Assembly (NCBI GenBank): GCA_025054735.1
Contig: JANWZG010000148.1
Coordinates: forward strand, 1-8,686
Origin: Cyanobacteriota bacterium
Lineage (GTDB): Bacteria; Cyanobacteriota; Cyanobacteriia; SKYG9
Direction of reading: 5' to 3'
DNA: 8,686 nucleotides
The notes below the pieces were generated by a model. That model searched no databases, was not told where the DNA came from, and saw only the letters and a list, made by a program, of their open reading frames with translations. Positions within the stretch are counted from its first letter, which is position 1; the number at the start of each line of letters is the position of its first letter. The translations under genes and the position numbers were made by a program. This document shows, one piece after another, positions 5,321 to 8,686 of this stretch.

Positions 5321-7645
5321 ATGAGCACCATTGCCCCTACGCCTTTTTCTCCCGATGAGATTGCTGGTGAAGGCATTAAGCCTGACGAATATGAGGAAAT
5401 TGTGCGTCGCCTGGGACGGCATCCCAACTGGGCTGAACTAGGTATGTTTGGGGTAATGTGGTCAGAACATTGCTGTTACAAAAACTCGCGCCCCTTGCTC
5501 AAACAGTTTCCTACCCAAGGAGAACGCATACTAGTTGGCCCTGGAGAAAATGCAGGCGTTGTGGACTTGGGTGATGGACTGCGCCTAGCCTTTAAGATTG
5601 AGTCTCATAATCACCCCTCAGCTATAGAACCTTTTCAGGGAGCAGCAACCGGTGTCGGCGGCATCTTGCGGGATATTTTTACCATGGGTGCCCGTCCTAT
5701 TGCTATTCTCAATTCTCTACGGTTTGGCAGCTTAGACGATGCTCGTACCCGGCGGTTATTCACGGGTGTCGTGTCGGGAATTGCCCACTATGGCAACTGT
5801 GTAGGGGTGCCTACTGTTGGTGGTGAAATATACTTTGATCCAGCCTATGCCGCTAATCCCCTTGTGAATGTCATGGCGATCGGCCTCATGGAAACCCCCG
5901 AAATCGTAAAATCTGGGGCAGCAGGCATTGGCAACCCTGTGCTGTATGTCGGATCCACAACTGGACGAGATGGTATGGGTGGAGCTAGCTTTGCTAGTGC
6001 TGAATTGAGCGATGCCTCCGAGGACGATCGTCCTGCTGTGCAAGTAGGGGATCCCTTTCTAGAGAAATCCCTAATTGAAGCCTGCCTAGAAGCTTTTAAA
6101 ACCGGAGCTGTTGTCGCCGCTCAAGACATGGGAGCCGCTGGCATCACTTGTTCCACGTCAGAAATGGCAGCACGGGGGGGTGTGGGTATTGAGTTTGACC
6201 TAGACAGGGTGCCCGTGCGGGAAACAGGCATGGTGCCCTACGAGTACCTGTTGTCAGAATCTCAAGAGCGGATGCTGTTGGTGGCCCAGCGGGGACGAGA
6301 GCAGGAACTGATCGATATTTTTCATCGCTGGGGGCTGCACGCCGTAGTAGCTGGAACCGTGATTGTCGAGCCAATCGTCCGCATCCTATTCCAGGGTAAT
6401 GTAGCTGCTGAAATTCCTGCTACTGCCTTGGCTGACAATACCCCTATCTACCATCGGGAACTGCTGGCTGAGCCTCCTGCCTACATCCAGCAAGCCTGGA
6501 CATGGACTCCAGCGCAACTTCCTGCCTGCGATCGCCAGGGCATTCAGCTTGCCACGGGTTTTCGCGCCTGGAGAGACGTGCTGCTAGAGTTATTAGCAAC
6601 GCCAACGATCGCCTCTAAGCGCTGGGTTTATCGCCAATATGACCATCAGGTACAAAACAACACCGTTCTCCTTCCTGGCGACGGTGATGCTGCGGTCATT
6701 CGCCTTCGTCCTACCACAGTTCCTCACCCACTACCCACTACCTGGAAGGGCCTCGCCGCTACCGTTGACTGCAATGCTCGCTATGTTTACCTTGACCCCT
6801 ACGAAGGTGCAAAAGCTGCTGTCGCCGAAGCCGCTCGCAACCTCAGTTGTGTGGGGGCCGACCCCCTAGCCGTCACTGACAACCTTAACTTTGGTAGTCC
6901 AGAGCGTCCAGTGGGCTATTGGCAACTGGCAGAAGCTTGCCGGGGCATCGCTGATGCTTGCCGAGCACTCCACACACCAGTTACGGGTGGCAATGTTTCC
7001 CTTTATAACGAGACCCTAGACAGCGATGGTAACCCCCAAGCCATCTATCCTACCCCTGTGATTGGCATGGTGGGGCTGATCCCGGACATTACTAAGGTGG
7101 TTGGTCAAGGCTGGCGCTCTGCTAATGATCTAATCTACCTGCTGGGGCTGCCCATAACATCCCTTGCTGCCTCTGAATATCTTGCGGTCATTCACCACAC
7201 GGTTGCTGGCAAACCGCTAACAGTAGACTGCGATCGAGAACGGCTAGTCCAAACCGCCTGTCGAGAGGGAATTCGCCAAGGCTGGGTACACTCTGCCCAT
7301 GACTGCGCTGAGGGGGGCATAGCGGTTGCTCTGGCTGAATGTTGCATCAGTAGCGGCCTAGGAGCCATTTGTTCTCTATCTGGCTCTCGCTGGGATGAAG
7401 TTCTCTTCGGAGAAGGTGGTGCCCGCATTCTAGTGTCTGTGTCTCCTGCTGATGTTCCCGCTTGGGAAGCCTACCTAGAAGCCCAGTTGCCTGGTGATTG
7501 GCAGCGCTGTGGCCTTGTCACCGGAGACACCCTCTGCTTGCAAACCATCGCTGGAGAGAGCCTGCTAGAAGTAGCCATTGCTGACATGACCGATCGCTGG
7601 CGTTACAGCATCGATCGTGCCCTCACCCCCAGCCGTAGCCTGTAG
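5321..7645 (+). CDS. purL: Phosphoribosylformylglycinamidine synthase, large subunit PurL
   Basis: PurL carries out the ATP-dependent step of de novo purine synthesis that converts FGAR to FGAM. The ammonia comes from the glutaminase PurQ, with PurS as bridging subunit. At 774 residues it is the small-PurL type, which needs separate PurS and PurQ; neither is in this window. Landmarks in order are MWSEHCCYK with H50, the nucleotide- and Mg-binding FKIESHNHPSAIEPFQGAATG (K92, E94, H96-H98) followed by GVGGILRD, and the second half from WKGLAATVDCNARYVYLDP. Further motifs are GGNVSLYNE from residue 556, HDCAEGG at 660-666, and FGEGGARIL from 696. Nothing is missing or interrupted, so the enzyme should be active. 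The ATG at 5321 fits family N-termini; a clear Shine-Dalgarno sequence is absent. It lies 30 nt behind DUF4336, and purF, a frequent partner elsewhere, does not follow. Confidence 0.97.
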   Translation: MSTIAPTPFSPDEIAGEGIKPDEYEEIVRRLGRHPNWAELGMFGVMWSEHCCYKNSRPLLKQFPTQGERILVGPGENAGVVDLGDGLRLAFKIESHNHPSAIEPFQGAATGVGGILRDIFTMGARPIAILNSLRFGSLDDARTRRLFTGVVSGIAHYGNCVGVPTVGGEIYFDPAYAANPLVNVMAIGLMETPEIVKSGAAGIGNPVLYVGSTTGRDGMGGASFASAELSDASEDDRPAVQVGDPFLEKSLIEACLEAFKTGAVVAAQDMGAAGITCSTSEMAARGGVGIEFDLDRVPVRETGMVPYEYLLSESQERMLLVAQRGREQELIDIFHRWGLHAVVAGTVIVEPIVRILFQGNVAAEIPATALADNTPIYHRELLAEPPAYIQQAWTWTPAQLPACDRQGIQLATGFRAWRDVLLELLATPTIASKRWVYRQYDHQVQNNTVLLPGDGDAAVIRLRPTTVPHPLPTTWKGLAATVDCNARYVYLDPYEGAKAAVAEAARNLSCVGADPLAVTDNLNFGSPERPVGYWQLAEACRGIADACRALHTPVTGGNVSLYNETLDSDGNPQAIYPTPVIGMVGLIPDITKVVGQGWRSANDLIYLLGLPITSLAASEYLAVIHHTVAGKPLTVDCDRERLVQTACREGIRQGWVHSAHDCAEGGIAVALAECCISSGLGAICSLSGSRWDEVLFGEGGARILVSVSPADVPAWEAYLEAQLPGDWQRCGLVTGDTLCLQTIAGESLLEVAIADMTDRWRYSIDRALTPSRSL

Positions 7646-7784
7646 GCAACGAAACACGGCTTACCTACCTTCAAGGTCGGTGAGGCTAACATCGGCTCTA
7701 CAGGTTTCTGGTCTAGTGATATAGATTGTTCAACTAAGCGACGCAGGTCAAACAGCTAACCCTACAGCCCTCAGTGCACTCAAA

Positions 7785-7857
<73 letters not shown>

Positions 7858-7870
7858 GAAGAGACTCTTC
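7858..7870. repeat. Perfect inverted repeat directly 5' of tRNA-Phe
   Basis: GAAGAG-A-CTCTTC has 6-bp arms around one base and touches the first nucleotide of the tRNA. It lies in the 5' leader removed by RNase P. With a 1-nt centre it cannot form a good RNA hairpin at full length, so a protein site or chance is as likely. Confidence 0.5.
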
Positions 7871-7885
7871 TGTAAACGCTTATCT

Positions 7886-7914
7886 AGCGTAACAAAGCAG
7901 AGCAGTCTTGGCAA
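7886..7914 (-). promoter_or_regulatory. Candidate promoter of tRNA-Phe
   Basis: On the minus strand, TTGCCA (7914-7909; 5 of 6) and TACGCT (7891-7886; keeps the T-A and final T of the -10) are 17 nt apart. The start would lie near 7879 with a leader of about 20 nt. A 5-bp dyad, ACGCT/AGCGT (7876-7890), covers the -10 and could instead be part of a weak protease terminator. Confidence 0.35.
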
Positions 7915-7964
7915 GATTTCATGCACAAGTTTTTATTGGTTCATAGCAGTGTTACGCGCAGATA

Positions 7965-8686
7965 TTATACTGTTAGCGCTAGCTGCCAACGATTGAGCAC
8001 CCCGGTGTCGTGAACAGCATGGTCTACAATCCAGAGATACCAGGTGCCCTGTGCTGCTTGACCAATCGCCTGTGCCAACAATGGTGCGTTGTCTGGTGTG
8101 TAGGTATGCTGGAGGCGGGTTTGCCTGCCCAAGGTGCGGCCTTGCAGCAATAGCACCCGGCGATTAGGAGTAATCAGACTAATCGTGAGATCACCTAGGT
8201 ACATGTGGTTAATGTCTACAGTCACGGCGATCGTCTTCACTAGGCCGATCGTAGTCACCTGTTGGCTAATCGCAACTCCATCAGGTGAGTTGTCGGGAAT
8301 CAGCACGCCAGTAACCATTATGGGAGCAGACGAAATGTCTGCTGTCAGCGGTGGAGCAGGCTGTATGGGTGCTGGTACTAGTGAAAGCTTGTCTCTGGCT
8401 GCTTTTACCGCATTGTAGGCATTGATGCGGCCATAGCCAAACCACTGGGAATGACCACCATGTTCATAGGTGCCATGGCGTAGCCCCAATTGCGGATCCG
8501 GGTCGTTGTCGATAATTTTGTCAGCCGTTTGCTCCAACAACTGCCGGACTTCCCTAGCGGTCAGGTTAGGATTTGCCGAGAGCATCAACGCCGCCACCCC
8601 TGCTACCAAGGGACAAGCACTAGAGGTGCCCCCAAAGTCATCGGTGTAGTCTCCACTGAGGTTATAGCCCGCTGCCCCTAGTTGAT
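7965..8686 (-). CDS. Subtilisin-like serine protease with C-terminal P/Homo B domain (N-terminus beyond right edge)
   Basis: This is a peptidase S8 endoprotease, probably secreted or periplasmic by family habit. The visible part is the last 239 residues, with the frame open to the edge. Catalytic Ser lies in FGGTSSACPLVAGVAALML (Ser codon 8624-8622), and the Asp and His of the triad must be upstream. The catalytic domain closes with FGYGRINAYNAVKAA (about residues 82-96 of the fragment). A Pro-rich linker PAPIQPAPP follows, then a P/Homo B domain from about residue 120 with VLIPDNSPDGVAI, INHMYLGDLTISLITPNRR, GTWYLWIVDHA and LNRWQLAL. This domain stabilises proprotein-convertase-type subtilases. 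The product ends normally at TAA (7967-7965). It cannot be told from here whether more domains or a signal peptide lie upstream. tRNA-Phe follows 107 nt downstream on the same strand. Confidence 0.93.
   Translation of the reverse strand, partial: QLGAAGYNLSGDYTDDFGGTSSACPLVAGVAALMLSANPNLTAREVRQLLEQTADKIIDNDPDPQLGLRHGTYEHGGHSQWFGYGRINAYNAVKAARDKLSLVPAPIQPAPPLTADISSAPIMVTGVLIPDNSPDGVAISQQVTTIGLVKTIAVTVDINHMYLGDLTISLITPNRRVLLLQGRTLGRQTRLQHTYTPDNAPLLAQAIGQAAQGTWYLWIVDHAVHDTGVLNRWQLALTV

Noticed and set aside
7192..7428. Minus-strand 78-codon frame, and similar frames at 5051-5233, 5756-6043, 6144-6374 and 6639-6869
   Set aside because: These are shadows of DUF4336 and purL, with no independent start sites or domains.
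7655..7690. Terminator after purL (ACCTACCTT-C-AAGGTCGGT symmetry)
   Set aside because: The stem has mismatches, its loop is too small to fold, and no T-tract follows.

Overview
The window looks like a filamentous or unicellular cyanobacterial chromosome of about 50% GC. The evidence is a SufR repressor next to suf genes, a ferredoxin-thioredoxin reductase catalytic chain, two protein families largely known from cyanobacteria (DUF2949, DUF4336), and many CGATCG hexamers, three of them full HIP1 octamers (GCGATCGC at 1178, 1976 and 6528). I cannot name the genus. Most of the window is ordinary housekeeping sequence. I did not find a new defence, mobile or biosynthetic system.

Left part (1-1896), Fe-S assembly and redox control: sufB (5' 199 codons, minus) lies behind ftrC (minus). 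Both diverge from sufR (plus). The 149-bp gap between ftrC and sufR holds a perfect CAAC-N6-GTTG dyad inside a candidate ftrC promoter, and a second, near-perfect copy 39 bp away. The likely logic is that holo-SufR represses both directions. When clusters are scarce or oxidised, ftrC-sufB(-CDS) and sufR are derepressed together. FtrC itself carries a [4Fe-4S] centre, so it is both a client and an apparent operon partner of the assembly machinery.

Middle (1897-3441): a membrane CDP-alcohol phosphatidyltransferase-family protein with a substituted catalytic motif follows sufR by 21 nt. A 252-bp gap with a weak candidate promoter then leads to a 64-aa DUF2949 protein. A VOC/glyoxalase-fold protein converges on it, with stop codons 9 nt apart.

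3430-4090 is a 660-bp stretch without a convincing gene. It holds a 16-bp tandem repeat just upstream of the VOC gene, a 15-bp tandem repeat, a bipartite stem-loop, a short dyad, and hints of an eroded minus-strand reading frame.

Right part (4091-8686): a DUF4336 protein and purL (FGAM synthase large subunit, complete) lie 30 nt apart on the plus strand and are probably co-transcribed. After a 139-bp gap come tRNA-Phe(GAA) on the minus strand and the C-terminal third of a minus-strand subtilisin-like protease with a P/Homo B domain. The protease's N-terminus lies beyond the right edge.
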